A stretch of DNA of 64,000 nt from Pseudomonas guariconensis (lineage in GTDB: Bacteria > Pseudomonadota > Gammaproteobacteria > Pseudomonadales > Pseudomonadaceae), in NCBI RefSeq assembly GCF_024127895.1, contig NZ_JAMYBK010000003.1, forward strand, positions 124,001-188,000, read 5' to 3'. Both the position numbers and the translations under genes were made by a program. This document shows, one piece after another, positions 44,343 to 54,921 of this stretch. The stretch's first letter is position 1, and each line of letters starts with the position of its first letter. The notes under the pieces are model-generated. The model had not been told where the DNA came from and searched no databases. It worked only from the letters and a program-made list of their open reading frames with translations.

Positions 44343-45860
44343 ATGGCCGCCCTCCCGAGCAATGCCCAGGTGGCCGTGATCGGCGCCGGCGCCATGGGTG
44401 CCGGCATCGCCCAGGTCGCTGCCCAGGCCGGTCACCCGGTCATGCTGTATGACAATCGCCCCGGCGCCGCGAGCCAAGCCGTGCAAGGCATCGATCGCCA
44501 GCTCGGCCGCCTGGTGGAAAAAGGCCGGCTCGATGCCAGCGCGCGCGAGGCGATCACGGCCCGCCTGCAGCCGGTCGAAACCCTCAATGCACTGGGCGAG
44601 GCACACCTGGTGATCGAGGCGATCGTCGAGAACCTGCAGGTCAAGCAGGACCTGTTGCGCCAGCTCGAAGCGCTGTGCACCGTAGATTGCATCCTGGCCA
44701 GCAATACCTCGTCGTTGTCGATCACCAGCCTGGCCGCCGGCCTGCGCCGGCCCCAGCGGGTGATCGGCATGCACTTCTTCAACCCCGCCCCCTTGATGGC
44801 CCTGGTGGAGATCGTCTCGGGCCTGGCCACCGACCCGACCCTGGCCGCCACCCTGTACGACACGGCCAAGGCCTGGGGTAAGCAGCCCGTGCATACCCGC
44901 TCCACGCCCGGGTTCATCGTCAACCGCGTGGCGCGGCCGTTCTACGCCGAAAGCCTGCGCCTGCTGCAGGAAGGTGCCGCCGACTGCGCCAGCCTCGACG
45001 CTCTGTTGCGCGAGGCCGGTGGTTTTCGCATGGGCGCCTTCGAGCTCACCGACCTGATCGGCCACGACGTCAACTATGCCGTCACCTGCTCGGTCTTCGA
45101 TGCTTTCCACGGCGATTTCCGCTTCCAGCCTTCGCTGGTGCAAAAGGAGCTGGTCGACGCCGGACGCCTCGGCCGCAAGAGCGGCCAGGGCTTCTACGAC
45201 TACGCCGCGGGTGCCGAACGCCCGCAGGCAGCCGAGCTGCACAGCCAGGCCCGTGTCGAACGCTGCGTGATCGAGGGCCAGCCCGGCCCCTTGCACGCGC
45301 TGCTGCCACGCCTGCGGGCCAGCGGCATCGGTGTGACCGAGCGGGCCGGCAGCGGACTGCTGCGGGTCGGCGACGCCACCCTGGCGCTGTCCGATGGCCG
45401 CCTGGCCAGCCAGCGTGCCCGGGAGGACGGCCTGCGCAACCTGGTGCTGCTCGACCTGGCCCTGGACTACGCCAGCGCCTCGCGTATCGCCATCAGTTGG
45501 TCCGCCGACACCACCGCCCAGGCCCGCGACCAAGCAGTGGCCCTGCTACGCCAGGCGGGCCTGCAGGTGACCGCTGTCGCCGACCTGCCCGGCCTGGTGG
45601 TGCTGCGTACCGTGGCCTGCCTGGCCAACGAGGCCGCCGACGCCATGTTGCAGGGCGTCGGCACGCCGGGCGACATCGACCTGGCCATGTGCGCCGGGGT
45701 CAACTATCCCCAGGGGCCGCTGGCCTGGGCCGATCAGCTCGGCGTCGGCTACACCCTGAAGGTGCTCGAACACCTGCAGCACAGCTACGGCGAGACCCGC
45801 TACCGCCCTTCTCTGCTGCTGCGTCGCATCCACGCCGAAGGAGGCCGCCTGCATGGCTGA
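44343..45860 (+). CDS. paaH: 3-hydroxyadipyl-CoA dehydrogenase
   Basis: 505 aa from ATG 44343, the usual PaaH length. The N-terminal Rossmann motif VIGAGAMGAGIAQ (about 10-22) and the HFFNPAPLMALVEIV catalytic region (His near 144) are present, followed by two 3HCDH C-terminal domains; the second is near 390-500. It oxidises 3-hydroxyadipyl-CoA with NAD+. Eight bases overlap paaI. Confidence 0.94.
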   Translation: MAALPSNAQVAVIGAGAMGAGIAQVAAQAGHPVMLYDNRPGAASQAVQGIDRQLGRLVEKGRLDASAREAITARLQPVETLNALGEAHLVIEAIVENLQVKQDLLRQLEALCTVDCILASNTSSLSITSLAAGLRRPQRVIGMHFFNPAPLMALVEIVSGLATDPTLAATLYDTAKAWGKQPVHTRSTPGFIVNRVARPFYAESLRLLQEGAADCASLDALLREAGGFRMGAFELTDLIGHDVNYAVTCSVFDAFHGDFRFQPSLVQKELVDAGRLGRKSGQGFYDYAAGAERPQAAELHSQARVERCVIEGQPGPLHALLPRLRASGIGVTERAGSGLLRVGDATLALSDGRLASQRAREDGLRNLVLLDLALDYASASRIAISWSADTTAQARDQAVALLRQAGLQVTAVADLPGLVVLRTVACLANEAADAMLQGVGTPGDIDLAMCAGVNYPQGPLAWADQLGVGYTLKVLEHLQHSYGETRYRPSLLLRRIHAEGGRLHG

Positions 45861-46308
45861 CCCGCACCGTACCCCCGAGGAACTGGCCCAGGCCTGCGCC
45901 GATGCCATGTTCTCCCGCGACCAGGCGACCCAGGCCATGGGCATTCGCCTGCTGGAGATCGGCCCCGGCCGTGCCCGCCTGGGCATGCCGGTGCGCGCCG
46001 ACATGATCCAGGGCCACGGCACCTGCCACGGCGGCTACCTGTTCGCCTTGGCCGACTCGGCCTTCGCTTTCGCCTGCAATTCATACGACGAGGCCACCGT
46101 GGCCCTGGGGTGCAGCATCGACTACCTGGCGCCGGCATTGCGCGACGACCAGTTGACCGCCACTGCCAGCGAACTCAGCCGCAAGGGCCGTACCGGCCTG
46201 TACGACGTGCGGGTGGAGAACCAGCGCGGCGAGCTGGTGGCCCTGTTCCACGGTAAATCCTACAAAGTGCGCGGCACGGTGCTGGCGCAGGAGACGCAAG
46301 ATGACTGA
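45853..46308 (+). CDS. paaI: phenylacetyl-CoA-pathway hot-dog thioesterase
   Basis: 151 aa hot-dog fold with [20 protein letters not shown] (about 55-74; catalytic Asp) and the DYLAPA strand. PaaI clears dead-end CoA thioesters. It overlaps paaH (8 bp) and paaJ (8 bp). Confidence 0.93.
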   Translation: MADPHRTPEELAQACADAMFSRDQATQAMGIRLLEIGPGRARLGMPVRADMIQGHGTCHGGYLFALADSAFAFACNSYDEATVALGCSIDYLAPALRDDQLTATASELSRKGRTGLYDVRVENQRGELVALFHGKSYKVRGTVLAQETQDD

Positions 46309-47521
46309 ACCTACCCTCTGCGATGCCTTGATCATCGACGCCGTGCGCACGCCGATCGGCCGTTATGGCGGCGCCCTGAGCGCGGTGCGTGCCGACGACC
46401 TGGCGGCGGTGCCGATCAAGGCCCTGATCGAGCGCCACCCCGAGTTGGACTGGCGCGCCATCGACGACGTGATCCTCGGCTGCGCCAACCAGGCCGGCGA
46501 AGACAACCGCAACGTGGCCCGCATGGCCGCCCTGCTCGCCGGCCTGCCGACCGAGGTGCCGGGCACCACCCTCAACCGCCTGTGCGGTTCCGGGCTCGAC
46601 GCTATCGGCAGCGCCGCCCGCGCCCTGCGCTGCGGCGAAGCCGGGCTGATGCTGGCCGGCGGCGTGGAATCCATGTCCCGCGCGCCGTTCGTCATGGGCA
46701 AGGCCGAGCAGGCGTTCGGGCGCACTGCCGAGCTGTACGACACCACCATCGGCTGGCGCTTCGTCAACACGCGGATGCAAGCGCAGTACGGCATCGACTC
46801 GATGCCCGAGACCGCCGAGAACGTTGCCGAGCAGTTTGGCATCTCGCGCCAGGACCAGGACGCCTTCGCCCTGCGCAGCCAGCAGAAGGCCGCTGCGGCC
46901 CAGGCCCGTGGGCGCCTGGCACGGGAGATCGTGGCGGTGCAGATCCCCCAGCGCAAAGGCCCGGCCAGGTGCGTGGAGCAGGACGAGCACCCGCGTGGCG
47001 ACACCACCCTTGAACAATTGGCGCGCCTGGGCACGCCGTTTCGCGAAGGCGGCAGCGTCACCGCCGGCAATGCCTCGGGGGTCAACGACGGCGCCTGCGC
47101 CCTGTTGCTGGCCAGCAGCGCGGCAGCCCGGCGCCATGGTCTGAAGGCCCGCGGGCGGATCGTCGGCATGGCGGTGGCGGGCGTCGAGCCACGGATCATG
47201 GGCATCGGCCCGGCACCGGCGACGCGCAAGGTATTGGCGCTGACCGGCCTGTCGCTGGCCGACATGGACGTCATCGAGCTCAACGAAGCGTTCGCCGCCC
47301 AAGGGCTGGCGGTCCTACGCGAGCTGGGCCTGGCGGACGACGATGCACGCGTCAACCCCAACGGCGGCGCCATCGCCCTGGGCCACCCGCTGGGCATGAG
47401 CGGTGCCCGCCTGGTCACCACCGCCTTGCACGAACTGGAGGAGCGTGGCGGGCGCTATGCCCTGTGCACCATGTGCATCGGCGTCGGCCAGGGTATCGCC
47501 CTGGTCCTGGAGCGCCTCTGA
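46301..47521 (+). CDS. paaJ: 3-oxoadipyl-CoA/3-oxo-5,6-dehydrosuberyl-CoA thiolase
   Basis: 406 aa thiolase: catalytic Cys in [13 protein letters not shown] (about 90), [23 protein letters not shown] (His about 359) and [10 protein letters not shown] (second Cys about 391). It releases acetyl-CoA and succinyl-CoA at the end of the pathway. Confidence 0.94.
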   Translation: MTEPTLCDALIIDAVRTPIGRYGGALSAVRADDLAAVPIKALIERHPELDWRAIDDVILGCANQAGEDNRNVARMAALLAGLPTEVPGTTLNRLCGSGLDAIGSAARALRCGEAGLMLAGGVESMSRAPFVMGKAEQAFGRTAELYDTTIGWRFVNTRMQAQYGIDSMPETAENVAEQFGISRQDQDAFALRSQQKAAAAQARGRLAREIVAVQIPQRKGPARCVEQDEHPRGDTTLEQLARLGTPFREGGSVTAGNASGVNDGACALLLASSAAARRHGLKARGRIVGMAVAGVEPRIMGIGPAPATRKVLALTGLSLADMDVIELNEAFAAQGLAVLRELGLADDDARVNPNGGAIALGHPLGMSGARLVTTALHELEERGGRYALCTMCIGVGQGIALVLERL

Positions 47522-47617
47522 CCAATGGCCTGAGACCGAACACAACAAGGGCAGTATGCTGCCTTCCATGACACTCACCGCCCCTGGGCGGCGTACAAGA
47601 ACAACTCGAGTGAAGCC

Positions 47618-48937
47618 ATGAACATGTACCACGATGCCGAACGCGCCCTGCTTGACCCGATGGAAACCGCCAGCCTCGACGCGCTGCGCCAGCACCAGCT
47701 GGAGCGCCTGCGCTGGAGCCTGAAGCACGCCTACGCGCATGTGCCACTGTACCGCGAGCGCTTCGACGCGTGCGGCGCCCACCCCGACGACCTGAAGACG
47801 CTCGACGACCTGGCGAAATTCCCCTTCACCGGCAAGAACGATCTGCGCGACAACTACCCCTACGGCATGTTCGCCGTGCCCCAGGAGCAGGTCGTGCGCC
47901 TGCACGCCTCCAGCGGCACCACCGGCAAGCCGACGGTGGTCGGCTACACCCAGAACGACATCGACACCTGGGCCAACGTGGTCGCCCGTTCGATCCGTGC
48001 CGCCGGCGGGCGCAAGGGCGACAAGGTGCATGTCTCCTATGGCTACGGCCTGTTCACCGGCGGCCTGGGCGCCCACTACGGCGCCGAACGCCTGGGGTGC
48101 ACGGTGATCCCCATGTCCGGCGGCCAGACCGAGAAGCAGGTGCAACTGATCCGTGACTTCCAGCCCGACATCATCATGGTCACGCCGTCATACATGCTCA
48201 ACCTGGCCGACGAGATCGAACGCCAGGGCATCGATCCGCACGACCTCAAGCTGCGCCTGGGCATCTTCGGTGCCGAGCCCTGGACCGACGAACTGCGCCG
48301 CTCCATCGAGCAGCGCCTGGGGATCGACGCCCTGGACATCTACGGCCTGTCGGAAATCATGGGGCCTGGCGTGGCCATGGAGTGCCTCGAGACCAAGGAT
48401 GGCCCGACCATCTGGGAAGACCATTTCTACCCCGAGATCATCGACCCGGTGACCGGCGAGGTGTTGCCGGACGGCCAACTGGGCGAGCTGGTGTTCACCT
48501 CGCTGAGCAAGGAAGCCCTGCCGATGGTGCGCTACCGCACCCGCGACCTGACCCGCCTGCTGCCTGGCACGGCGCGGCCGATGCGGCGCATCGGCAAGAT
48601 CACCGGGCGCAGCGACGACATGCTGATCATCCGCGGGGTCAATGTGTTCCCGACGCAGATCGAGGAGCAGGTGCTGAAAATCAAACAATTTTCCGAGCTG
48701 TACGAGATTCATCTGTATCGTAATGGCAACCTCGACAGCGTCGAGGTGCACGTGGAGCTACGCGGTGAATGCCAGGTACTGGACGAGGCGCAGCGCAAGC
48801 AGTTGACCAGTGAGCTGAGCCGCCAGATCAAGACCTACATCGGCATCAGCACCCAGGTGGTGCTGCAGCCCTGCGGCACCCTCAGGCGCTCGGAGGGCAA
48901 GGCCTGCCACGTGTACGACAAACGGTTGGCCAGCTGA
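47618..48937 (+). CDS. paaK: phenylacetate-CoA ligase
   Basis: 439 aa. The AMP-binding motif is LHASSGTTGKPTVVGYT (about 92-108), with the PaaK-type sequences YGYGLFTGGLGAHYG and IYGLSEIMGPGVAMEC; the C-terminal lid contains GRSDDMLIIRGVNVFPTQIE (about 327-346). It activates phenylacetate with ATP and CoA, the committing step. It follows paaJ by 96 bases. Confidence 0.95.
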   Translation: MNMYHDAERALLDPMETASLDALRQHQLERLRWSLKHAYAHVPLYRERFDACGAHPDDLKTLDDLAKFPFTGKNDLRDNYPYGMFAVPQEQVVRLHASSGTTGKPTVVGYTQNDIDTWANVVARSIRAAGGRKGDKVHVSYGYGLFTGGLGAHYGAERLGCTVIPMSGGQTEKQVQLIRDFQPDIIMVTPSYMLNLADEIERQGIDPHDLKLRLGIFGAEPWTDELRRSIEQRLGIDALDIYGLSEIMGPGVAMECLETKDGPTIWEDHFYPEIIDPVTGEVLPDGQLGELVFTSLSKEALPMVRYRTRDLTRLLPGTARPMRRIGKITGRSDDMLIIRGVNVFPTQIEEQVLKIKQFSELYEIHLYRNGNLDSVEVHVELRGECQVLDEAQRKQLTSELSRQIKTYIGISTQVVLQPCGTLRRSEGKACHVYDKRLAS

Positions 48938-48957
48938 CTCATCGGCTGCCTCTTTAC

Positions 48958-48977
48958 GCCCCGGCCTGGTCCGGGGC
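48958..48977 (+). terminator. rho-independent terminator after paaK
   Basis: GCCCCGG (48958-48964) pairs with CCGGGGC (48971-48977) and is followed by TTTTTTTT. It separates paaFGHIJK from paaABCDE. Confidence 0.85.
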
Positions 48978-48990
48978 TTTTTTTTGCGCA

Positions 48991-49127
48991 GGCCTTGCGG
49001 CCGATTCGCGGGCAAGCCCGCTCCCACAAGGACCGAGTTGATCGTAGATGATGCAGCCTGCCGGGCCATGCGCGGTGGGCTTGCCGGGACGCCGGACCGC
49101 CGCGAATGGGCTGCAAAGCAGTCCTAG
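48991..49127. repeat. REP-like inverted pair
   Basis: GCGGGCAAGCCCGCTCCCAC (about 49008-49027) and a degenerate inverted copy (GGTGGGCTTGCCGGGACGCC, about 49072-49091) form a BIME-like unit between paaK and the paaA promoter. Confidence 0.6.
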
Positions 49128-49131
49128 GAAT

Positions 49132-49197
49132 GCGATACATAAATCTTATCCGATACATCAAAATGTGTTTGATGTTATGTTTTGTATCGCTTATAAA
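49132..49197 (+). promoter_or_regulatory. paaA promoter with candidate PaaX operator
   Basis: TTGATG (49169-49174), a 17-bp spacer, and TATAAA (49192-49197) make a good sigma-70 promoter. TGTATCGC (49183-49190) lies in the spacer; inverted GCGATAC (49132-49138) and CGATACATC (49151-49159) lie upstream. The same TGTATCGC element occurs in the paaF and paaY promoter regions. Confidence 0.65.
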
Positions 49198-49237
49198 TGA
49201 CTCATGCCTTAACCAGCCCCAGGGCAGGAGTCGGAAC

Positions 49238-50227
49238 ATGTACGCACAGCTAGTGGAAACCGGTGTAAAGCGTGTCAAGTCGCTGGAAGAGATGTCGCCC
49301 GAGGAGCGCGCCTTCCAGGAGAAGATCGACGCGGAAATCAAGATCGAAGCCAAGAACTGGATGCCCGAGGCCTACCGCCAGACGCTGATCCGGCAGATCT
49401 CCCAACACGCTCATTCGGAAATCGTCGGCATGCTGCCCGAAGGCAACTGGGTCACCCGTGCCCCGACCCTCAAGCGCAAGCTGCAATTGATGGCCAAGAT
49501 CCAGGACGAGGCCGGTCACGGCCTGTACCTGTACAGCGCCATGGAAACCCTCGGCGCCGTCCGCGACGAGGAGATCGCCAAGCTGCACAGCGGCAAGGCC
49601 AAGTATTCGAGCATCTTCAACTACCCGACCCTGAGCTGGGCCGACATGGGCGCGGTGGGTTGGCTGGTCGATGGCGCCGCCATCGTCAACCAGGTGGTGC
49701 TGCAGCGCACCTCCTACGGCCCCTACTCCCGCGCCATGATCCGCATCTGCAAGGAAGAGAGCTTCCACCAGCGCCAGGGCTACGAACTGCTGCTGACCAT
49801 GATGCGCCACGGCACCCAGGCGCAGAAGGACATGGTCCAGGACGCCATCAACCGCCTGTGGTGGCCGGCACTGATGATGTTCGGCCCCAGCGACGAGCAT
49901 TCCCCCAACAGCGCCCAGTCCATGGCCTGGAAGATCAAGCGCCAGACCAACGACGAACTGCGCCAGCGCTTCATCGACCAGACCGTGCCGCAACTGGAGC
50001 TGCTCGGCTGCACCGCGCCCGACCCGCACCTGAAGTGGAACGAGGCTCGCGGCCACTACGACTTCGGCGAGATCCAGTGGGACGAGTTCTACGAAGTCAT
50101 CAAGGGCAACGGCCCCTGCAACCAGGAGCGCGTGGCCACCCGCCGCAAGGCCATCGAAGACGGCGCCTGGGTACGCGAGGCCGCGGTGGCCTACGCACGC
50201 AAGCAACAGAACAAGAACGCCGCCTGA
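49238..50227 (+). CDS. paaA: phenylacetyl-CoA epoxidase subunit PaaA
   Basis: 329 aa from ATG 49238 with AGGAG upstream. It is the catalytic di-iron subunit: carboxylate/His ligands lie in [11 protein letters not shown] and [12 protein letters not shown] (ExxH pairs). It performs O2-dependent ring epoxidation of phenylacetyl-CoA with PaaB, PaaC and PaaE. Length matches the family. Confidence 0.95.
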   Translation: MYAQLVETGVKRVKSLEEMSPEERAFQEKIDAEIKIEAKNWMPEAYRQTLIRQISQHAHSEIVGMLPEGNWVTRAPTLKRKLQLMAKIQDEAGHGLYLYSAMETLGAVRDEEIAKLHSGKAKYSSIFNYPTLSWADMGAVGWLVDGAAIVNQVVLQRTSYGPYSRAMIRICKEESFHQRQGYELLLTMMRHGTQAQKDMVQDAINRLWWPALMMFGPSDEHSPNSAQSMAWKIKRQTNDELRQRFIDQTVPQLELLGCTAPDPHLKWNEARGHYDFGEIQWDEFYEVIKGNGPCNQERVATRRKAIEDGAWVREAAVAYARKQQNKNAA

Positions 50228-50254
50228 AGCGGCGATTGATGCGGAGAATCGAAC

Positions 50255-50536
50255 ATGTCTGTCTGGACCCTCTATGAAGTCTTCGTGCGCAGCAAGCACG
50301 GCCTGAACCACAAGCACGTGGGCAGCGTGCATGCCGCCGATGCCGTCATGGCCATCGAGAACGCCCGCGAGCTCTACACCCGCCGCAGCGAGGGCGTCAG
50401 CCTGTGGGTGGTGCCCTCGGCGCTGATCACCGCCTCCTCGCCCGACGAGAAAGACCCACTGTTCGCCCCCTCGGACGACAAGGTCTATCGCCACGCCAGC
50501 TTCTACGAGCTGCCCGAAGAAGTCGGACACATGTGA
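50255..50536 (+). CDS. paaB: phenylacetyl-CoA epoxidase subunit PaaB
   Basis: 93 aa, the normal PaaB size: WTLYEVFVRSKHGLNHKHVG, AIENARELYTRRSEGVSLWV. It bridges the PaaAC heterodimers in the epoxidase complex. Confidence 0.94.
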   Translation: MSVWTLYEVFVRSKHGLNHKHVGSVHAADAVMAIENARELYTRRSEGVSLWVVPSALITASSPDEKDPLFAPSDDKVYRHASFYELPEEVGHM

Positions 50537-50544
50537 GGCCAGCC

Positions 50545-51303
50545 ATGCATAGAGAAGACCTCATCCAATACCTGCTGCTGCTCGGCGACAGCGCCCTGGT
50601 CCAGGGCCAGCGCCTGTGCGAGTGGTGTGGCCGGGCACCGGCCCTGGAAGAAGAACTGGCGCTGATGAACGTCGGCCTCGACCTGGTGGGCCAGGCGCGC
50701 AACTGGCTGGAATACGCCGCCGAGCTGCTCGACGACGGCCGTGATGCCGACGCCCTGGCTTTTCGCCGGGACGAGCGGGCGTACCGCAACCTGTTGCTGG
50801 TCGAGCAGCCCAACGGCGACTTCGCCGTGACCATGGCCAAGCAGTTCTTCTACGACGCCTGGCACCTGGCGATGCTCGAAGGCCTGGCCCGCTCCAGCGA
50901 CGAGCGCATCGCCGGCATCGCTGCCAAGGCGGTCAAGGAAGTCACCTACCACCTGCGCCGTTCCGGCGAATGGGTGCAACGCCTGGGAGGCGGTACCGAG
51001 GAAAGCCGCCAGCGCATGCTCGAGGCGATCCCGGCCTTGTGGCGCTTCACCGTGGAACTGGTCGCCGGCAGCGATGCCGAAGCGCGCCTGGCCGAAGCCG
51101 GTATCGCCGCCGACCCGGCCCAGGTCGGGAGCGCCTGGCTAAAGCAGGTGAACGCGACCTTCGCCAGCGTCGAGCTGCCGCTGCCCAAGGCCGCCAGCCA
51201 CTTCTACCTGGACGGGCGCAAGGGTCTGCACACCGAGCACCTGGGCCTGCTGTTGGCCGAGATGCAGTTCCTGCCGCGGGCCTATCCCGATGCGACCTGG
51301 TGA
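50545..51303 (+). CDS. paaC: phenylacetyl-CoA epoxidase subunit PaaC
   Basis: 252 aa from ATG 50545, eight bases after paaB. It is a ferritin-like structural partner of PaaA: LGDSALVQGQRLCEWCG, LALMNVGLDLVGQARNWLEY, EVTYHLRRSGEWV. It overlaps paaD by 14 bases. Confidence 0.94.
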   Translation: MHREDLIQYLLLLGDSALVQGQRLCEWCGRAPALEEELALMNVGLDLVGQARNWLEYAAELLDDGRDADALAFRRDERAYRNLLLVEQPNGDFAVTMAKQFFYDAWHLAMLEGLARSSDERIAGIAAKAVKEVTYHLRRSGEWVQRLGGGTEESRQRMLEAIPALWRFTVELVAGSDAEARLAEAGIAADPAQVGSAWLKQVNATFASVELPLPKAASHFYLDGRKGLHTEHLGLLLAEMQFLPRAYPDATW

Positions 51304-51823
51304 GCTGATCGCCAGCGACCGCGGCGCCCGGGCGCCCCGGCACGACGACCTGGCCCGGGCCTGGGAGGTGCTGGAGCAGGTGATGGACCCGGAAGTGCCG
51401 GTGGTCAGCGTGGTCGACCTGGGCATCGTCCGCGACCTGGGCTGGCACGCCGGACACCTGCACCTGGTGGTGACACCGACCTACTCCGGTTGCCCGGCGA
51501 CCGAGGTGATCGAAGGTGACATACGCCAGGCCCTGGAACAGGCCGGTTTCGCCGAGCCAGCCTTGGAACGCCGCCTGACCCCGGCCTGGAGCACCGATTG
51601 GATCAGCCCCCAAGGCCGGGAACGGCTGCGCGCCTATGGCATCGCCCCGCCCGAGGGCAGCCACAGCAAGCGCAGCCTGCTCGGCCAACCGCCCCAGGTG
51701 TGCTGCCCGCAGTGCGGCAGCGCCCACACCGAGCTGCTCAGCCAGTTCGGCTCCACAGCCTGCAAGGCGCTGTACCGCTGCCGCGAGTGCCTGGAGCCTT
51801 TCGACTATTTCAAATGCATTTGA
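51290..51823 (+). CDS. paaD: PaaD, Fe-S/metal maturation factor for the epoxidase
   Basis: 177 aa. The N-terminal MIP18/DUF59 domain (VMDPEVPVVSVVDLGIVRDL; YSGCPATEVIE) is followed by a C-terminal zinc-ribbon-like CCPQCGS ... CRECLEPFDYFKC. It is thought to aid cluster assembly in PaaABCE. The ATG lies within the end of paaC. Confidence 0.93.
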   Translation: MRPGELIASDRGARAPRHDDLARAWEVLEQVMDPEVPVVSVVDLGIVRDLGWHAGHLHLVVTPTYSGCPATEVIEGDIRQALEQAGFAEPALERRLTPAWSTDWISPQGRERLRAYGIAPPEGSHSKRSLLGQPPQVCCPQCGSAHTELLSQFGSTACKALYRCRECLEPFDYFKCI

Positions 51824-51838
51824 GCCGTGGAGAACGCC

Positions 51839-52915
51839 ATGAGCCAGTTTCACAGCCTGACCATCAAGCAAGTGCGCAGCGAGACCCGCGACGCGGTGTC
51901 CATCCTCTTCGACGTGCCGGCGCACCTGCAGGCGCAGTTCCGTTTCACCCAGGGCCAGTACCTGGTCATGCGCACCCGGTTGGACGACGAGGAAGTGCGC
52001 CGCTCCTACTCCATCTGCAGCGCGGTGCAGGACGGCGAATTGCGCGTGGCCGTCAAGCGCGTGCCGGGCGGGCGCTTCTCGGCCTTCGCCAACGATGCGC
52101 TCAAGGCGGGCCAGCAACTGGAAGTGATGCCGCCGAGCGGCAGCTTCTTCGTGCCGCTGGACCCGGAGCGCCACGGCCACTACTTGGGCGTGGCGGCCGG
52201 CAGCGGCATCACGCCGATCCTGTCGATCATCGCCACCACCCTGGCCAGCGAGCCCAATAGCCGCTTCACCCTGCTCTACGGCAACCGTTCCAGCTCCGGG
52301 GCGCTGTTTCGCGACAAGCTCGAGGACCTGAAGAACCGCTACCTCGACCGCCTGAACCTGATCTTCGTGTTCAGCCGCGAGCAACAGGACGTCGACCTCT
52401 ACAACGGCCGTATCGACGCCGACAAGTGCGGCCAGCTGTTTTCCCGCTGGCTCGACGTACGCGCCCTGGACGCTGCCTTCATCTGCGGCCCCCAGGCCAT
52501 GACCGAGACCGTGCGCGAGAGCCTGCAGGCCAACGGCATGGCCAAGGAGCGCATCCATTTCGAGCTGTTCGCCGCCACCGGCAACCAGGCCCGCCGCGAA
52601 GCGCGCGAGGCCGCCCGGCAGGTGGACTCGGCGCTGAGCCACATCACCGTGATCAGCGATGGCCGTGCCCTGACGTTCGACCTGCCGCGCAACACCCAGA
52701 ACATCCTCGAGGCCGGCAATGCCATCGGTGCCGAGCTGCCCTACTCGTGCAAGGCCGGGGTCTGCTCGACCTGCAAGTGCAAGGTGGTCGAGGGCGAGGT
52801 GGAGATGGACAGCAACCATGCGCTGGAGGACTACGAGGTAGCAGCCGGGTACGTGCTGTCGTGCCAGACCTACCCAGTGAGCGACAAGGTGGTACTCGAT
52901 TTCGACCAGCTCTGA
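51839..52915 (+). CDS. paaE: phenylacetyl-CoA epoxidase reductase PaaE
   Basis: 358 aa from ATG 51839 (GGAG upstream; a GTG four codons earlier is less likely). FAD-binding RRSYSICS, NAD-binding GVAAGSGITPILS, and C-terminal plant-type 2Fe-2S CKAGVCSTCKCKV ... C. It passes NADPH electrons to PaaA. Confidence 0.95.
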   Translation: MSQFHSLTIKQVRSETRDAVSILFDVPAHLQAQFRFTQGQYLVMRTRLDDEEVRRSYSICSAVQDGELRVAVKRVPGGRFSAFANDALKAGQQLEVMPPSGSFFVPLDPERHGHYLGVAAGSGITPILSIIATTLASEPNSRFTLLYGNRSSSGALFRDKLEDLKNRYLDRLNLIFVFSREQQDVDLYNGRIDADKCGQLFSRWLDVRALDAAFICGPQAMTETVRESLQANGMAKERIHFELFAATGNQARREAREAARQVDSALSHITVISDGRALTFDLPRNTQNILEAGNAIGAELPYSCKAGVCSTCKCKVVEGEVEMDSNHALEDYEVAAGYVLSCQTYPVSDKVVLDFDQL

Positions 52916-52918
52916 TAC

Positions 52919-52963
52919 CGGGGCGCCTGCTTCGCGGGCTTGCCCGCGAATGGGCCCCGGCGA
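52919..52963. repeat. REP-like palindrome between paaE and the DUF485 gene
   Basis: GGGGCGCCTGCTTCGCGGGC continuing to TTGCCCGCGAATGGGCCCC, with the perfect core CGCGGGC/GCCCGCG. It may act as an mRNA stabiliser between the enzyme and transport sections. Confidence 0.6.
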
Positions 52964-53021
52964 CACCGCAACACCCGCGTGACCTGAAAGAACAATTACA
53001 ACACCAGAGAGATCGCTTCCC

Positions 53022-53330
53022 ATGACCCCCGAACGCATCGAAAGCATCAGCAACCACCCCGACTTCCAGCACCTGGTACGCCACAAGCGCCGCCTCAACG
53101 GCAGTCTGACCCTGACCATGCTGGTGGCCTACTACGGCTTCGTCCTGCTGGTGGCCTTCGCCCCCGGCGTGCTCGGCCAGTCCCTCGCCGGCGGCGTGAC
53201 CAGCGTCGGCATGCTGGTCGGCGTGCTCATGGTGCTGCTGTCCTTCCTTCTCACCGGCCTCTACGTGCACCGCGCCAACAACGTCCTCGACCCGCTCAAC
53301 GAAAAGGTCAAGCAGGAGTGCGCGCAATGA
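53022..53330 (+). CDS. DUF485 membrane protein, partner of the permease
   Basis: 102 aa with two membrane helices (about 28-50 and 60-82). Its N-terminal [18 protein letters not shown] motif is typical of DUF485 proteins encoded before ActP-type symporters. It overlaps the symporter start by four bases (ATGA at 53327). Confidence 0.9.
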   Translation: MTPERIESISNHPDFQHLVRHKRRLNGSLTLTMLVAYYGFVLLVAFAPGVLGQSLAGGVTSVGMLVGVLMVLLSFLLTGLYVHRANNVLDPLNEKVKQECAQ

Positions 53331-54889
53331 ACTGGACCGCCATCTCGATGTTCATGGTGTTCGTCTGCTTCACCCTGCTGGTGACCCGCTGGGCCGCGGC
53401 GCGCACCCGTTCGGCCAGCGACTTCTACACCGCCGGCGGCGGCCTGAGCGGCATGCAGAACGGCCTGGCGATCGCCGGCGACATGATCAGCGCCGCCTCC
53501 TTCCTGGGCATCTCGGCCATGATGTTCATGAACGGCTACGACGGCCTGCTGTATGCCCTGGGCGTACTCGCCGGCTGGCCGATCATCCTGTTCCTGATCG
53601 CCGAGCGCCTGCGCAACCTGGGCAAGTACACCTTCGCCGACGTGGTCTCCTACCGCCTGGCCCAGGCCCCGGTACGCCTGACCTCGGCCTTCGGCACCCT
53701 GGCCGTGGCGCTGATGTACCTGGTGGCGCAGATGGTCGGCGCTGGCAAGCTGATCGAGCTGCTGTTCGGTATCAGCTACCTCTACGCGGTGGTCCTGGTC
53801 GGCGTGCTGATGGTGCTGTACGTCACCTTCGGCGGCATGCTCGCCACCACCTGGGTGCAGATCATCAAGGCCGTCATGCTGCTCTCGGGTACCACCTTCA
53901 TGGCCTTCATGGTGCTGCGCCACTTCGGCTACAGCACCGAGCAAATGTTCGCAAGCGCCGTGGCCGTGCATGCCAAGGGCCAGGCGATCATGGCCCCCGG
54001 CGCCCTGCTGTCGAACCCGATCGACGCCATTTCCCTGGGCCTGGGCATGATGTTCGGTACCGCCGGCCTGCCGCACATCCTGATGCGTTTCTTCACCGTC
54101 AGCGATGCCAAGGAAGCGCGCAAGAGCGTGTTCTACGCCACCGGCTTCATCGGCTACTTCTACCTGCTGCTGATCGTCATCGGCTTCGGCGCCATCGTCA
54201 TGGTCGGCACCGAGCCGGCCTACCGCGACGCCAGTGGCGCGATCATCGGCGGCGGCAACATGGTCGCGGTGCACCTGGCCCAGGCCGTGGGCGGCAACCT
54301 GTTCCTCGGTTTCATCTCGGCGGTGGCCTTCGCCACCATCCTGGCGGTGGTAGCAGGCCTGGCGCTGTCCGGCGCCTCGGCGATCTCCCACGACCTGTAC
54401 GCCTGCGTGGTGCGCAAGGGCCAGGCCAGCGAGCAGGAAGAGATGCGCGTATCGCGGATCGCCACCCTGGTAATCGGCGTGCTGGCCATCGTCCTGGGCC
54501 TGGTGTTCGAGTCGCAGAACATCGCCTTCCTCTCCGGCCTGGTACTGGCCGTCGCCGCCTCGGTCAACTTCCCGGTGCTGCTGCTCTCGATGTTCTGGAA
54601 GGGCCTGACCACCCGTGGCGCGGTCTGCGGCAGCATGGCCGGGCTGGTCTCGGCGATCGTCCTGGTGGTGCTGGGCCCGGCGGTGTGGGTCAACGTACTG
54701 CACAACGAACAGGCGCTGTTCCCCTACAGCAACCCGGCGCTGTTCTCCATGACCCTGGCCTTCCTCGGCGCCTGGGCGTTCTCGGTCACCGACGGCTCCG
54801 AACGGGCCAACCAGGAACGCGGACGCTACCTGGCCCAGTTCATCCGCTCCATGACCGGTATCGGCGCCGCCGGCGCCAGCAAGCACTGA
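53327..54889 (+). CDS. paaL: sodium:solute symporter for phenylacetate (ActP-like)
   Basis: 520 aa, about 13 membrane helices. SSS-family sequences include [20 protein letters not shown] and [15 protein letters not shown]. It corresponds to the phenylacetate permease of P. putida paa/pha clusters (PhaJ/PaaL). The substrate is inferred from context. Confidence 0.88.
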   Translation: MNWTAISMFMVFVCFTLLVTRWAAARTRSASDFYTAGGGLSGMQNGLAIAGDMISAASFLGISAMMFMNGYDGLLYALGVLAGWPIILFLIAERLRNLGKYTFADVVSYRLAQAPVRLTSAFGTLAVALMYLVAQMVGAGKLIELLFGISYLYAVVLVGVLMVLYVTFGGMLATTWVQIIKAVMLLSGTTFMAFMVLRHFGYSTEQMFASAVAVHAKGQAIMAPGALLSNPIDAISLGLGMMFGTAGLPHILMRFFTVSDAKEARKSVFYATGFIGYFYLLLIVIGFGAIVMVGTEPAYRDASGAIIGGGNMVAVHLAQAVGGNLFLGFISAVAFATILAVVAGLALSGASAISHDLYACVVRKGQASEQEEMRVSRIATLVIGVLAIVLGLVFESQNIAFLSGLVLAVAASVNFPVLLLSMFWKGLTTRGAVCGSMAGLVSAIVLVVLGPAVWVNVLHNEQALFPYSNPALFSMTLAFLGAWAFSVTDGSERANQERGRYLAQFIRSMTGIGAAGASKH

Positions 54890-54921
54890 TCCTTGAACAT
54901 CGAATGTCGGGTACAACAACA

